A stretch of DNA of 64,000 nt from assembly GCA_025266875.1 (NCBI GenBank), contig JALLLT010000014.1, positions 186,001 to 250,000 of the forward strand. Reading direction: 5' to 3'. A program made the translations under genes and the position numbers. Positions 12,367-25,093 of the stretch are shown here, piece after piece. The notes under the pieces were generated by a model that was not told the DNA's origin, searched no databases, and saw only the letters and a list, made by a program, of their open reading frames with translations. The first letter of the stretch is position 1. Each line of letters opens with the position of its first letter. The DNA is from Fennellomyces sp. T-0311. Lineage: Eukaryota; Mucoromycota; Mucoromycetes; Mucorales; Lichtheimiaceae.

Positions 12367-13904
12367 ATGTCGCAAAATGAACGAGAAGTGTTTGACATGA
12401 AAGTGGAAGATCGAAAGTATATTATGCGGGATCTATTAGCCAGCCAAGGCACATATCAGCGAACTGCGTGTTATGAGCATCCTGGGAAAAATCAACTCAA
12501 TGACCCCAAGGTAACTACAAAAGACGTTGCAGTAACTAGGGACACTCACGCTTATATTAGTTTGTGGTTGCTGAGCCTCCCGTGGACACCGATCTCATTG
12601 CTATCATCGGGTACTCCGTTTCTCCAGTTGTAGAGCAAGGAATCTACATTGGAGCCTACGGCATCAGTTGGTGGGATCAAATGTACCCAGCTCAGGCAGG
12701 TAGCTATGTTGATTTCATTGGCAATGAGCTGCTTGCATGCCTCAAGGTAGGTATGACAATGAAATAGGTGGCGGCAGTAATTAAGCAGTGTGTATTATAG
12801 GGGCTCAGAGCTGCATTGGCTGCATGCAAACCGCACGAGTCGATAACGTTTATTTCGCGAATGGAACAGTTTACCAACTGTTAAGCATCCGATCACGCAC
12901 TGATGTGCAGCCTACTAACCACCACTTTTTTTTTATTAGTCTTGAATGAAGGGAAAATCAGAGGAAGACGAAAGGGTATCAGCCAGGAAATAGAGAACGA
13001 AGCGCTGGAAGCCATCCGATCCAGACCTGGCCGTGTTCAGGGGGTAATCTAAAGACGGGGCAGTGCATTGATGGGCAATAGCTGACTTGGCTATGATAGT
13101 TGGAGCTAAAGGAGGACTGGGTTATCCCAGTACAAAAGTACGCCGGCAGATTGGCTCAAACAGCAAGAAAGCTGAGGTATGGTGTCTATGGCCTTTGGTG
13201 GAAGTTTCTTGATTTAACATAAATCTCATAGATTACTGGTAGACCCAAATTCGTCACATGATCAACAGCTAACACTGGCTTCAATGGCTGAACCAAAAAT
13301 TTTCCAGCTGGACGCGTTTTCATCGATTCAACACATATCACTTGCTTCTTTGCAAGTGCCATACTCTTCGCAAACACAGGCACGACCATCGACAAGCGCA
13401 GCTGTAACTAGAAGTCACGTTCCACCGCCATCGATAAATACAGCTGTTGCTAAAGGCTACATTCCACCGCCACCTGCCTCACCGGAACCCAGCCCTCAGG
13501 ATTGGTATACGCCTACAACCTGGACGCGATCTTCAGTTGTCCCTAGCGTACCGTGCCAAACCAAGGCGTCGACTCCTCCCGCCTTGGCTGACATGCGTTT
13601 CAGCGCACTGCCGCAAGGTGGTGGAAATGACATTGATTTGGCTCGGCCACCGCTAGCTGTACACAGCGTTGTTGTAGGTGATTCCCTAACCACGGCGAAC
13701 GGGGAAATGGTGGAAACAGATCATACACGGGAAGACATTATCAGAAGTAGTGCAAAACCTCTTCAGGCAAGCATGAAACGCGCACGAGAAGAAGAGGATG
13801 GTGAGTCAAGCAACAAGAGCCAAAAAAGATACCGTGAGCAGAAGGCAGACAAGCAGAGTCCGAAAGATTGGAGAAGTTGGGCTCGCAGTATATTCCAAAT
13901 ATAA
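12367..13904 (+). CDS. RNase H-like fold protein with basic disordered tail
   Basis: Six exons join cleanly: 12367-12510, 12561-12746, 12801-12879, 12940-13043, 13100-13176 and 13232-13904, giving 420 aa. One intron has a textbook TACTAAC branch site. Residues 49-200 read like an RNase H fold: strand LIAIIGYSV, strand GIYIGAYGISWW, helix GNELLACLKGLRAAL, strand SITFIS, and a final DWVIPVQKYAGRLA segment. Only the helix Glu (E104) is kept; the first Asp is Gly65, the third site is Arg130 and the last is also replaced, so it would be catalytically dead. Residues 215-420 are Pro/Ser-rich and end in a Lys/Arg cluster (KSQKRYREQK) that could be a nuclear signal. A decayed relative lies at 49.5-51 kb. 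Function unknown; a domesticated transposon RNase H is one possibility. The first exon start is uncertain. Confidence 0.55.
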
Positions 13905-14345
13905 CTATACCACTTGCAAATAAAATGTGCTTTCCCGGTTGAAAGTTCGAAAAGTACCTGCATTGCGACGACTTTACAGTAGCAGAACAAGGCTGCTGTG
14001 TTTTCATCCTATCAAGTAGACATCGCGCTCCATGCTGCACGTAAGTTTAGATGTTATCTTCGGAAGTTGTTGCAATTATGTATTACATACCGTTTATTTA
14101 TCCAAGCATCGACCTTTAAGCTAAAACATATCCATCATGGTTGGGTTACATGCAATGATAAGCCGAACCAGCAAATCTCGTCCAATTTATCAGCAAGATT
14201 TAGCAGGTTTCGCACCAGTTTATGTATCATTTAAAATCGTTGAGCCATCGATTCTTAAAACAACTTCAGGAGGTAATGAGGTTGGGAAGATGTTCATTCG
14301 GCTTGTTAAAAGTGTTAACCCTTTTTTCACTGCTTTGCTTTTACA
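13905..14345. other. Intergenic, no gene seen
   Basis: Spacer between the RNase H-like gene and array copy 8. Only short unsupported open frames were found. Confidence 0.5.
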
Positions 14346-16453
14346 ATGGGCGAAAGCGAGCTTAGACTTCAGCACCACCTATGGCGAAAAAGGGTGGCAA
14401 AAGGCTTTTCTGCAGTAGCCTCAGGAAATAACAAGGATATCATCGGACGTTCGACCGAGAGTTTAGATGAACTTATGGAAAAGCATGTTCTGCCGCTGCT
14501 GAACATTCGTTCTACCGCTTATGAGAAAGAGGGCATGTTGTCACGAGCACTTGAGGATGCCATGTGCATGATACAGTACGTACCAACATCGGCTAGCGGA
14601 TATCTCAGAGCCGGTAGTATCCACAGAACGAACGGCTGGGCAGACACGGCTGTTGACAACTTCAAGCAGGGTCTTAAAACGGTATCGAGATATCACCCAC
14701 AGTATCACGAGATGCAAAAAGAACATGACAAGGCCGTGTATCGTGCGCAATCACATTTTGATATCGTCCCAAATCTCCCACTGGATGTGTTGTACAAGGT
14801 CCTTGTTTGTTTGGATATTGAACGTGTCTGGATCTGCTTAACCGTATCTCAAAGATGGTGCAAGCAAATATCGCAGTGCGGGACATGGTGGAACTCTGTT
14901 ATTGTGACACAAACCGGAACCGACCTTGACCAAGCTGTGTGTAATGCAATTCCTCTCGTCAAGAATCGGATTCAGCATTTGAAGTTCACGAATTCGTCGT
15001 CGCTTGATCTTAACAGGCGATATTTGGCGCATTTGAAGTCTGGTGCTTTCACAAACATAAAAACACTTTCTTTGAAAGGTAAGCTAGATCAAATTGATAG
15101 CCTCAGTTTATTTATATTGTATCAATACATCTAGAGGGATTTTTCCAAACCATGGAAGCAGAAGAATTTGCGATAATACTCTGGCAAATTCGAAATACCT
15201 TGACGTCTCTGAAACTCGTGTTCGGACCAAGCAAGTCATATAATCTGCTCACTGTACTTGCCATCTGTCCCAATCTCGAAGAACTCTTTTACACTACACC
15301 TGGCGATATAACATTTACGGATAAAAACGAGAACTATGTGTCCGGGGTAGTATGCAAGAAGTTAATGAATTTGGAACTCTTTTATGGTGGTACGAACTAC
15401 AATGTGCTTTGTTCTCATATCGCACTCTGCCCAAATCTACGCCGTTTGATCTTGATGTCTTCTAGTGCTCAACCATTAGGAGACCCTGGCAATACCACAT
15501 TCACTACCTACTGCCCCAAATTAAAAATACTCGGCCTCAACTGTACGGAAGGATTACCTGTCATGAACGTTTCAAAACTTACGGCCGATAAGAGCGGCGT
15601 TGCTTATATGAGCATTGAATTCAACCATCACTTCATTTGGTATGAATCAGCAAGACATATCGAGGCACAATCGCATTCCATTCAGCAGCTCAGAATTGCT
15701 CACATGGAAGTTCATGATCAATTTCGAGATTCATATTACGGCCCGCATCCTTCGCTATGCACTTACGACAAATTACGTGTTATTCGATACGCTTCTTACA
15801 GGCCCAGCAGCATCGATACTTCGTTCGTGTCCACGATCATGCAAAACAGTCCCAGCCTATCCGAGTTATCACTTTCGTGTCCTTATGGCACTACACAGTT
15901 ACGAAGCGTATTTGAGCAATCCGTACAAAAGCAGATACAGACTCTAACCTTGAACGCGGTGTCTTTCCAAAAAACAACCATATCGTGGTACAAGAATCTC
16001 CTGTCTTCCTTGTGGCGGGTGCAGACCCTGGCACTTGGAGACTGCATATTCTTGGATGATAATGCGTTGTCTTCGCTGGCAGAATCTAAATCAGTTCAAC
16101 ACCTCATAATCGCCGATTGCATGAATATCTCAGATGCCGGGTTGACCGAATTCTTCAAGAAAATTGCTCTTAAACGATCGCATCAACTTAATATTCTGGA
16201 ACTGGACAACGTTTCTGCATCTTTGACGATATCTGCGATCCGGTTCCTTGTCAAGATCAAATCACTCAGAACCTTGTCTATTATTGATTGCACTATTGAT
16301 CCTGACACTGTCAATGGTCTAATTGGCCTCGCACCTTACAGCACTTTGAAGACAATTGAGATCTTTGATTGTTTTCCTGCCGAAGTTGCTGCGACTTGGG
16401 CAGACCTTGTTTACACGCTCAAGAGGAACGGAATTACTTTGGTCATCGAATAG
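14346..16453 (+). CDS. TPR/F-box/LRR protein (array copy 8)
   Basis: Exons 14346-15078 and 15135-16453 give 683 aa. TPR segment LLNIRSTAYEKEGMLSRA, F-box segment HFDIVPNLPLDVLYKVL with WICLTVSQRWC, then LRRs. Exon 2 opens EGFFQTMEAEEFAI. The acceptor is CATCTAG at 15134. Its LRR half is close to copy 9 (now a pseudogene), so the pair looks like a recent duplication. Inferred SCF substrate receptor. Confidence 0.87.
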
Positions 16454-17073
16454 TCAAACCTGCTGTATTTCTCAACTCATGCTCATAATTCTATTTCCTT
16501 GATGATATTAAATTGAACTCGTCTTTATGCTTGACTATGCGCATTTGACATGTAGCAGCTTATAATTAACATATACGCATCTGGAAATAAGGATGCAATG
16601 CGTATCATCAGCACATATATGTAGCAATTTGACTGTGATAAAAAATACCCACACACTTATATAACTGCCTACAATCCACTTATAGTTTGGAACACTTATG
16701 AGGATTCAATACCTTGGTTAATTCCATACGAGATTTTCTAACATAAGTTCCAAGAAGCGATTAAGCAAAAGGCAGCAGTGTCTTTGCCCCAACAGTCTTT
16801 ATTTTTTTTGTTTTCTATTGTTGCTCATCTTGCTGCCGCTAAAGGAGTATCACAACAACAAAGATAATGTTATTCTTTTACCACTGTATCAGTTCTGTAA
16901 TTTGATAGCCAAGTTTACGAGGCACTCTAGCTTAGCTGTTTCAATGGACTAGAGTGCGACAGGATTTACATTGAGCAGTGAATGGCGTTACATAATAAAA
17001 TACCCTGGCCCTTCTTTCCTTTCGCCGATTTTATAGTTTCATTCCTTTCTTCTTTAACAAAAATTCGTCCAGA
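16454..17073. other. Intergenic, no gene seen
   Basis: AT-rich spacer with a T10-like run near 16801; no coding remnant recognised. Confidence 0.5.
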
Positions 17074-19241
17074 ATGCCCAAAAATAAACACCAGTGCCAG
17101 GAGCTATGGTGTATTCGATTAGCCAATAGTCAAGCTGCATTATATGCTCATAAGTACGAGGATGTTGTCAATCACTCGACGGAATGCTTGGACGAGCTTA
17201 TGGCACGGCTTGTTCTGCCAGCACTGAGCCTCCGATCAGTTGCAAATGAAAAGCGGGGATTGCTATCAAAAGCGCTTGAGGACGCTATGCAAATGATACA
17301 ATGCGTACCAACATCAGCTTCTGGTTACCTCCGAGCCGGTAGCATCCATATGACCAACGGAAAACCGGGTTTGGCTGCAGACAACTTTAAGCAGGGGCTT
17401 GAAACTGTACCAAAGTCACATCCTCAATACAATCTATTGCAATACGAAAATGGCGTGGCTGCATTACGTTCTCGATCTCGCTTTGACATCATTGGAAAGT
17501 TGCCACTGGAGTTGCTGCACAAGATTTTGGTCAATGCGGAAACTGAAACTGTTTGGACATACTGAAAGGTATCCCGCAGATGGTGCGATCAAGTATCACG
17601 CTGTAGGTCACGGTGGACCACAGTTACTGTCAAACAAACCGGCAAGCGACTTGGTCAGGTTATCTGTGATTCAATACCTCTCGTCCAGGATCATATTCAA
17701 CATCTGGAGCTTGCAGAACTTTCCTCGTTTGATCATGCCAAGCGGTATCTGGAATATTTCAAGAATGGTGCTTTTAAAAACTTGAGAACGTTGTCATTGA
17801 AAGGTTGGTTTTTTCAAGTTGATCAATCTGTAATGATAAACCCATTATGACATATATATACTAGAGAGTTTTTATACAAATATGGACTCAGAGGACTTTG
17901 CAATAGCACTTTGGCAGATTAGAGCCACATTGACATCGCTGAAGCTCGAATTTGGTGCCAATAAATCGTACCGCCTGCTCCGTATACTTTCGATCTGTCT
18001 CAATATCGAGAACCTCTCTTATACCACTGCTGGAGCAACGAATATACAGATGGAAGTAATCCTCGTTACGCGTCTGGAGATCTATGCAAAAATTTATCAA
18101 ATATGGAGCTTTGCTACGGTGGAGCAACCTACGATGTGATTTGCTCCCACCTTCTATTGTGTCCGAACCTTCGTCGGCTGGTCCTCAAACCTTCATCCAA
18201 TCAGCAATTAGGGGATCCTGGGAACACCACATTTGCGGACTATAATCCCAAACTGAAGTCTCTAGGCCTCAACTGCGCAGATGGATTACCGGACGTAGAA
18301 TGATTGCAGAAATTCGATTGGGAAGAAAGGCATTCTCTACATGGGTGTAAAGATTAATCAATATTTCGATATGTATCAAGCTATTAAGCATATTGAAGCA
18401 CAATCAAGCTCTCTTGAACAGCTCACTATCTGTCACACTCACGATTGGGATATATATCAAGAAAATATATACAGATACTACTACCCAGGAAGTCGCCAGC
18501 CATGTACATTTATCAAGCTGCACACTCTCCTGTACGACGACTATGGACCCAGACGTGATGGCTACCATGATAGTCATGCAAGATACATATCGCGTGCAGA
18601 TTGCGTTCTGGGGGAGATACTTTCGAACAGTCCAAAACTATATCACTTATTGATTCGACGTGCCTCATTGTCCTCCAACCTTCGGAACCTTGTGGAGCAA
18701 GCCGTGAAGACCAAGATACAAACTTTAGCTCTCAGAAGCGTATCTTTTGAGAGAACTACTACAAACTGGTACAAAAGCTTTCTCTCTTCGCTTGACCGAG
18801 TCCACACTTTGCGACTTGAAAATTGCTCCTTTTCTAGGCGACGACGTGCTACCATCCCTAGCAAAGTCAGACTCGATTCAACAGCTGACAATTGCCGAAT
18901 GCAACAATGTAACCAGCGACGGACTGACGGAGTTTCTTAAGCAGCTTGCGCTAAGGCCGTCTCATCGTCTGGAAACACTCGAGCTGAGCAGCCTTTCCGC
19001 GTCATTGACCGTTTCTGCTGTGCGGTATATTGTCAAGATCAAATTACTCGGGGCACTGCGGGTTGTCAACGATAAAAACTTTGGTGTCACGGCTGTCAAT
19101 GAACTCGTTGATCAGGCGACTTGCAGCAATTTACAGACAATTGAAATCCGAGGTTGTTTTTCCGCTGGTATTGCAAAACCAACATGGTCGGACGCGATCC
19201 ATCACCTTGGAGAGAAAGGAATCAATTTGGCCATTACGTAG
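17074..19241 (+). pseudogene. F-box family pseudogene (copy 9): one stop and three frameshifts
   Basis: The whole length of a normal unit is present and alignable but broken four times. Exon 1 reads MPKNKHQCQELW through TPRs to the F-box, then a TGA at 17563-17565 sits where the copies have the Leu of the WVCLKVS motif. The frame continues after it to TLSLKG and the intron. Exon 2 starts near 17873 (ESFYTNMDSEDFAIALWQ) and shifts frame near 18045, near 18302 and near 18830, each time resuming recognisable LRR sequence. The last part ends with a normal family C-terminus, INLAIT, at 19241. Lesions are few, so loss of function seems fairly recent. Confidence 0.9.
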
Positions 19242-19615
19242 CTCGTGTCTCGGACCCTATACACATTTGCAATCATACGTATGTGTACCTCTTGCTGTAT
19301 CTTCAAAAATTCATGTTTGCAACCAAAGAATTGTTTTCACGCTTGAACGTCGTCAAGTCTTCCGCTGATGCTTACTGCATATGCATCATGCGTGATCTAT
19401 GGAGATCGACATCGGGCTTTGCATGCAAACGCTCCTTGGACTCCATTGTAACTGATATCCTGATCCCGACTATAAGAGTGCAGTACAGTACGTGCTGGAC
19501 AAAAACATGATGAGGTGATGATCAACGCGTATCGGAGTAGGGCCGAAACGCCTACAAATTTGCATGAGGTCTTTGTGTTCCTCGTTCTTTTCTTTTTATA
19601 ACCTGGCTCCTCACA
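19242..19615. other. Intergenic, promoter of array copy 10
   Basis: No gene seen. A TATAAGAG-like stretch near 19471 is the only promoter-like element noticed. Confidence 0.35.
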
Positions 19616-21757
19616 ATGACAGAAAAGGTGTTTCAACAGTACGAGACATGGCGTGTCGAACTGACGAAAAGCAACAATGCACTATCTACCGGAAATTACC
19701 AAGATGCCGCGCAATCGGCGGGGAGTGGTCTTGACCATCTCATGAACACTCATGTTCTCGAACTGCTCAACATTCGAGCGACAGCCTACGAAAAGCAAGG
19801 GCTACTCTCTCGAGCGCTGGACGATGCTATGAGAATGATCCAATACGTTCCCAACTCGCCCGTCGGCTATCTGCGCGCCGGAAACATCCAAATGGTGAAC
19901 GGCAAGCCCAAATTGGCAATGAAAGTGTATGCGCAAGGCATCCGAGCGCTGCCAAGCGAGCATCCTGATAGTGACAAGTTAATGGCGGAGCAACGGAAGG
20001 CCATTCTGCGGGCCAACTCACGTTTCGATATCGTTGGACAGTTGCCGCGCGAGTTATTGTACAAAATTCTCGTCTATTTGGACCCCGAGCGCGTGTGGGT
20101 TTGCTTGAAAGTGTCTCGAAGATGGTGCGAGCAAGTGTCGCAATGCGGAACTTGGTGGAGCGCGGTGACGGTCAAACAAACGGGGGCAGCTACGGATAAT
20201 GCGGTGTGTGATGCGATTCCTTTGGTCAACGACTATATCCAGCACCTGGAACTTGCCAGCCCGTCATCCGTCCTTCTCAACTGTCGTTACCTGGCGTATC
20301 TGAAGAATGGGATCTTTACACGGTTAAAGACGTTGTTGCTGAAAGGTCTGGTGCATACATGGTTTCGAGTCGTCGCCAGGAACTGATGTCGTCCGTTAGG
20401 ATCGTTCTTCCAGACTGTGTCGTCGGAGGATCTTGCCATTGCCCTGTGGCAGGTTCGGAATACCTTGACGGTGCTCAAGCTTGAGTTTGATTCGGACAAA
20501 ATCTTTCCACTGCGCACGGTGCTTGAAGCGTGTCCGAACGTGCGGGAACTGGTTTACACAAGCGCGGGGGATATTTCATCAGGAACAAACAATGGGCATT
20601 CATTCGCGGTGCAGTGCAACAAGCTAGTGAATCTGGAATTGAACTATGTGCATTCCACCTACACATCCATATGTGCCAGTCTTGTGCTCTGTTCCAACCT
20701 GCGTCGCTTGATCATTACCACTCCCAGCTTCCAGCCGCTCGGCACTGCTGACCGATACTCGTTCACAAAATACTGCCCTCGATTGAAAGTGCTGGGACTC
20801 AACAGCACGGATGGATTGCCAAGCTTGGCAGAAATGAAATGTTCACCTGAAGATCGAGGCGTTGGCTATATGGCTATCCGATTCGATCGACACTTTACGT
20901 TTCAACAATCTGCAGCACATATTGAAGCTCAATCGCAAACATTGCAACACCTTTCAATCAACTTTACGCAGCAGGATGAACCTAACCTAGCCTTTGTCCC
21001 TCGGATATCCCGTGCCTATCCCAAACTAACCACATTGCGATACAAGAGTGATCAAGTAGTTTTGTCATTCGGCACAACGGCGGCTGCACGCGAATCACTT
21101 CGATCCGAGACTGAATCGTTTGTTGCCCACGTGATCCAATCCAGTCCTGACTTGAAAGACATTGCATTCACGTCCGGCGTCCGTGGGGCGTTTCCATCGA
21201 TTCGAAACGCGTTGGAAATGGCAGTCAAGCGGAATGTGCAGACCTTGACTCTCAGTCTTGCCTATTTCGATGACACCACCGAGGATCGATACAAGAATCT
21301 CTTGTCTTCCCTGGCAACCGTGCGGAGTTTGACCATGCAGAGCTGCGGCTTTTTGACGGACAAGGTACTCGTTTCCTTGGCAGAATCAGAATCTATCCAA
21401 AGTCTGAAATTGGTTGGCTGTGCTCTGGTGACCAAACCCGGATTGTCAGAATTCCTGAGACAAATCACACTGAGACGATCGCATCAGTTGCATACCTTGG
21501 AATTGAACAAATCGCTGGTTTCCATTGATCAGACCGTGAGTCGCTTGTTGGTCAAGATCAGTGGACTGTCCACCTTGCGAATCACCAGTCGTTATGATAT
21601 TACTTCTTCAACTATCGATGAATTGATTGATCTTTCATGTGGAAGCTCGCTAAAGACGATCGAGCTAGTGAATTGTGTGCCTGTGTCCGTCGTTTCGTCG
21701 TGGCAAAATACTGTCAAACGTGCCAAGGAGAGAGGTGTCACGTTGAAGTTTGAGTGA
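19616..21757 (+). CDS. TPR/F-box/LRR protein (array copy 10)
   Basis: Exons 19616-20345 and 20400-21757 give 695 aa. TPR segment LLNIRATAYEKQGLLSRALDDA, F-box segment RFDIVGQLPRELLYKIL with WVCLKVSRRWC, then LRRs, ending TLKFE. The intron donor is GTCTGG, weaker than the GTTTGC/GTAAGC donors of its neighbours, but GT-AG and phase 1 are kept. Third codon positions look visibly richer in G/C than in copies 2-9, giving this copy and copy 11 a different codon flavour. Inferred SCF substrate receptor. Confidence 0.87.
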
Positions 21758-22383
21758 ATTGTTGTGTGGGTGCTATCGTTATAAGTGTAGAGTACTATTT
21801 CTGTCAATGTAAATTAAAAATAGTTCTGACGTTTATAATGGGGGTTGCTCCACAGTATGCCGCATTAGGATATGCTCGACACGTCAAACCCTCCCACATA
21901 ATCGTCGGCAACTTAAATCCATCTCCAGAGCGTCATGTTACACCAGCTGTCTTTGCAGCATTTACGCGACCGCATGAAAACCTGGGGAGGGCATGACAAC
22001 GCGTGGATAACTTTACATAGTAGACATGTGTATTTGATCGCAGTTTCTGCACCGAACCGAAGTTCTGCTCCGCAGGTTTTCTTTGGCATTTAAAAAAAGT
22101 AACCTAACAACAAAATTCGGTGGTCACCATGGTGACCAATTGCTATAGAGGAATGTTTGTCCGAGCTACTGGGAACGTTTTATGAAACGGGTCCTTGTTT
22201 TGAATCGTATGGTCGGACCGAGTAATCATGAGATTAAAAATATCAAGAAGCCTCTCTAAAAAAGCACTCAGCCTATTCTAATCATAGCATTGCTAAAAGC
22301 CAAACGTGGTACAAGCGACAAACCATAACAGCAATAAAAAAAAGAGAGTTACTCAGAGAAAGAGCGTCTGTTTCATTTACGCA
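21758..22383. other. Intergenic, no gene seen
   Basis: Spacer before copy 11. A short palindromic run GGTCACCATGGTGACC is at about 22121-22136; no gene is associated with it. Confidence 0.5.
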
Positions 22384-24478
22384 ATGGAAAGCAATCAACC
22401 GCAAGAACTTTGGCTGGTCGAATGGAGCAGAAGCAACATGGCATTGCTGAATCACAATTACCAAGATGCTGTTCGTTTCGCCGAAGCCAGTTTGAACAAA
22501 GTCATGCATAATCAAGTACTCAGTCTACTTGACGTTCGGGCGACTGCCTACGAAAAACAAGGGCTCTTGTCTCGGGCCACGGAAGACGCCATCCGAATGA
22601 TCCAATACGTACCTGATTCTCCACTCGGATATCTGCGACTAGGCAGTGTCTACATGACGAGCGGAAAACCCGTCTTAGCGGCGGACGTGTATCGCCAAGG
22701 ATTGCAAGAGATGCCCGAATGTCGTCAATTGGGTCTGAAACGGGAGAGAGCACTTTTGCGCGCTCGGGCGAGGTTCGATATCATTGGCAACTTGCCGTTG
22801 GAATTGGTTTACAAGGTCGTCATGAATATGGATCCGGATGATGCCTGGGTTTGTCTGCTGGTATCTCAGACCTGGTGTGAGCGAGTATCCAGATGTGGCA
22901 TGCGATGGAATTCTGTTATTGTCAAACAAAAGCCGGCACCCACTGATAAATTTATTTGTGATGCCGTGCCGTTGGTGGCCGATCATGTCCAGTATTTGCA
23001 AGTGGCCAATCCGCTGGACCGTGCGCTCAGTACACGATATCTTGAGCATCTCAAATACGGTCTTTTCACAAATTTGGGTACACTTTCGTTGAAAGGTAAC
23101 TAGGATAAAATTCCAAGAAACTCTTTTTTTTGTTAGCTAATGTATACGCATGTTAGGGTCGTTTTTTGCAAGCATAACGCCAGTAGATCTTGCTATAGCG
23201 TTATGGCAAGTACGAAACACGCTGACGGTGCTCAAGTTGGATTTTGGATCTAGCCAAGTGTTTCCATTATTCAGCATCCTTCCATCATGTCCAAGCATCA
23301 CCGATCTATCTTACGCAACACGCGGCGAGCTCTATTACGACAGCAGCAACCGAGTGACATGCAACAGTTTGACCAATCTGCAACTTTTCTATGGCAACGC
23401 AACCTACACGGCACTCTGCTCCAATTTGGCTCAATGCCCCAATCTCACCCGACTGGACATCAAGTCAAGCAGCGATCGCCCGCTCAATTATGTCATGGGT
23501 TGTCCAATCGCTCGATACTGTCGACGGCTAAAAATACTCGGACTCAACTACTATGGAAACGAACTACCCATGTTGCAGGATTTACGGCACAAAGGATCCG
23601 GCTTACTCTTTCTCGGCATTCGATTCGACCAGCACTTTGCGTTCGAACAAGCGGCGCCTCACATAGAATACAACGCACCATACCTCCATCAACTTGACAT
23701 TACGTTTGCGCAGCCGGAAGATACGCGGGGATGCAACTCGCGATTAAATCTCTTGTATCCGAAATTGCAAACGCTTCGCTACAGATGCGACGAACGACAC
23801 TTCCCGATCGGTCGAACAAGTATCAAGACGTGCGCTGAGAATTTTGTTGCTGGCATCATTTACAACTCGTCAAAGCTCATGGACGTATCGCTACTCTACT
23901 TTACATGCACCGATAATTCGATTTTGATTGCGTTGGAAACGGCGGTCCATCGAACGGTTCGCACACTTCGACTCAACTCGGTATGTTTCAATGACACGAC
24001 GACGGAAGATCGCTACAGAAACCTGTTTTCGTCGCTTGATCAAGTACGCAATTTGGATATTTGGAATTGTCGGTTTTTGAATGACAATGTGTTGTTTTCC
24101 TTGGCAACATCGTTGCGGTTGCGACAATTGAAACTTGTTGGGTGTGATCTCTTATCGACGAACGGATTAATCGAATTTTTCAAGCAAATCGCTCTTCAAG
24201 AATCGCATTCGTTGCAATTACTGGAACTTGACTCTTTGACTGCGACCATTGATCAGCGCATGATCCGATATATTTCAAAGATGAACAACCTGGACGCATT
24301 AACGATAACTCAGTGCGACATCAGCGTTGAAGATATCGGTTACCTTGTCGATATTGCGCCATTCATGTCCTTGGAAACAATCGGGATTTTCCATTGCTGT
24401 CCTTCCGAAACATTGGATTCTTGGTCAGCGGCAATTCGTCGCGCTGAAAAGCAAGGGGTCACTTTGATCATCAAGTAA
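22384..24478 (+). CDS. TPR/F-box/LRR protein (array copy 11, last of the tandem)
   Basis: Exons 22384-23095 and 23157-24478 give 677 aa. TPR segment LLDVRATAYEKQGLLSRA, F-box segment RFDIIGNLPLELVYKVV with WVCLLVSQTWC, then LRRs ending TLIIK. The open frame continues upstream to 22306, but the ATG at 22384 aligns with the other copies and is preferred. Exon 2 opens GSFFASITPVDLAI. It is the shortest full copy of the array and closes it; downstream genes are unrelated housekeeping genes. Confidence 0.87.
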
Positions 24479-25093
24479 CTTTGTGTACGCGCCTTCCATT
24501 TGTATTCAGTCACCATGTAGTATATTTCATCCCATTGTGTATAAATCAAGTGCATCGTTACCGTTTTTTGTAATATAACCTGACACTTTTACCGGACTCT
24601 GCTGGATAAAAAATGTAGACGCACGGGGCAATTGTTTACGGCGCTTCTCCGGAAAACCTCGTGCCCCTCAGCAATAGCTCGTCTGGTCTTGCAGCGTATC
24701 AACTAAACAATGCGTAGGTACGTATATACAAACAATCGATAAAGTCTACATGGACGCATGCAGGCTCCCTGCTGGCGGCTAATATACTTTGTCCGTCCAT
24801 GCATAACGTGTTCAAACGTATACAAAGTGGCGTTATAATGGTGGAATCACCATCATGTAATGTTTCTGGTATCATGTCCAATTGGAATCATGTCCTTTCG
24901 TTCGTTGGAACACGTTTTCACTTGAAAAGGGGAACGAGAGGCAATCGAAAGCCGATCGAGTGGAATTAAATTGTTTTTCCGACAAAGGTTACGCATCTGG
25001 ACCTGATTGCATATTGCATAATAACATGAAGACCTTCTGCAGCTCCCACCGGCGCAGTGATTTTACTCTCTCTCTCTCTCTTTTTTTTTCAAC
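24479..25093. other. Intergenic, with (TC)n/T run before the next gene
   Basis: No gene is seen. A (CT)n stretch followed by about ten T lies at 25066-25089, directly before the ATG at 25094, and could act as a pyrimidine-rich core promoter. Confidence 0.45.

Noticed and set aside
22121..22136. Palindrome GGTCACCATGGTGACC
   Set aside because: Perfect but isolated; no neighbouring gene start at a sensible distance and no second instance noticed.
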